This document shows positions 62,915 through 64,000 of a stretch of DNA of 64,000 nt, piece by piece. A program made the translations under genes and the position numbers. The notes under the pieces are model-generated. The model worked only from the letters and a program-made list of their open reading frames with translations, made no database searches and was not told the DNA's origin. The stretch comes from Psychromonas marina (GTDB lineage Bacteria; Pseudomonadota; Gammaproteobacteria; Enterobacterales; Psychromonadaceae): the NCBI RefSeq assembly GCF_030161115.1, contig NZ_BSPQ01000005.1, positions 248,001 through 312,000 of the forward strand. Reading direction: 5' to 3'. Position 1 is the stretch's first letter; each line of letters starts with the position of its first letter.

Positions 62915-63062
62915 AGCTTTGAGTTACGAGCTAGGGGCTGCGAAGCCCCTATGATGAAAGCCTGAATATTAGCTAACAGCTGTCTGCTTATTATGCCGGC
63001 AGTTGATAGCTTAACTTTCATAAAGCAAAGCGTCGTAGTTCGTCGCTCGTAGCTCTTAAGCT
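62915..63062. repeat. Long imperfect palindromic region between ygiM and gspB
   Basis: Outer arms (62915-62931 and 63045-63062) share AGCTT-GAG-TACGAGC in inverted order. Inner arms ATGAAAG/CTTTCAT (62954-62960 and 63015-63021) and AGCTAACAGCTG/CAGTTGATAGCT lie inside. A separate perfect hairpin TAGGGGCT-GCGA-AGCCCCTA (62932-62951) may help terminate ygiM. The whole resembles an intergenic palindromic repeat unit. Confidence 0.6.
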
Positions 63063-63067
63063 TGTTA

Positions 63068-63897
<830 letters not shown>

Positions 63898-63898
<1 letters not shown>

Positions 63899-64000
63899 TA
63901 GTTAGGTTCCGATAATAATCGCGGTGTGTTAGGTGAGGTCATCTGCATTAGTGGCATTAATGTTAGTGGACCAACAATACCATCATCGATCAATCCTTGC
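63898..64000 (-). CDS. gspA: Type II secretion ATPase GspA (ExeA-like), C-terminal fragment
   Basis: Only the last 34 codons are inside the window. They read QGLIDDGIVGPLTLMPL, then a Pro/Thr-rich tail ending LLSEPN and a TAA stop overlapping the gspB start codon. GLxxDGIVGPxTL is the typical end of a peptidoglycan-binding type 1 domain, found at the C-terminus of ExeA/GspA. Together with the adjacent gspB this supports GspA; the ATPase domain lies beyond the right edge. Confidence 0.8.

Overview
The window is chromosomal DNA of a low-GC marine gammaproteobacterium, most like Psychromonas or a neighbouring Alteromonadales/Vibrionales genus. This is inferred from gene content and order, with no database search. 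Blocks shared with E. coli and Vibrio support it: ypjD / ffh, rpsP-rimM-trmD-rplS, bioH / gntX-nfuA, slyD-yheV / yheS, tolC / nudF-cpdA-yqiA-parE, and ygiF / DUF47-pit-ygiM. No tRNA, rRNA, CRISPR array, prophage or intact insertion sequence was seen.

Bases 1-11500 form a carbohydrate/oligomer uptake island. An oligopeptide-family ABC operon (fused double ATPase, binding protein, permease running off the left edge) lies next to an AscG-like LacI regulator. A LamB/BglH-type porin and a lactose/cellobiose PTS operon (IIC, IIB, GH1 6-phospho-beta-glucosidase, IIA) follow. Two tandem LacI-type operators precede the PTS operon. Bases 11500-20700 hold an alkylsulfatase with a LysR regulator, asd, nadE, glmU and an SLC45-like sugar MFS transporter. 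Its 0.7 kb upstream region carries two composite MalT-box/CRP-like sites exactly 210 bp apart.

Bases 20700-46100 are mostly housekeeping: deaD, yjeH, nfuA, gntX, bioH, two small unknown genes, slyD, yheV, yheS, ppnP, a secreted endonuclease I with a broken start, ypjD, ffh, the rpsP operon, a DUF454 protein, a cyclic-nucleotide-domain histidine kinase, hldE, tolC, nudF, cpdA, yqiA and parE.

Bases 46400-60000 are more accessory: an FNT-family channel followed by a PP2C phosphatase/Ser-Thr kinase fusion, a small MscS channel, a DUF3124 lipoprotein-like protein, an SDR/nitroreductase/monooxygenase redox cluster with a divergent LysR, a CbiX-like chelatase, a MATE exporter, a leucine-rich-repeat protein kinase, an MCP and the triphosphatase YgiF. 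The window ends with phosphate uptake (DUF47-pit), a YgiM-like protein, and type II secretion genes gspB (with a 20-residue polyglutamine run) and the 3' end of gspA.

The least explained items are the two eukaryotic-type kinases, the small flagellar-rod-like gene pair after bioH, the composite MalT/CRP-like sites, and three long palindromic elements between housekeeping genes.
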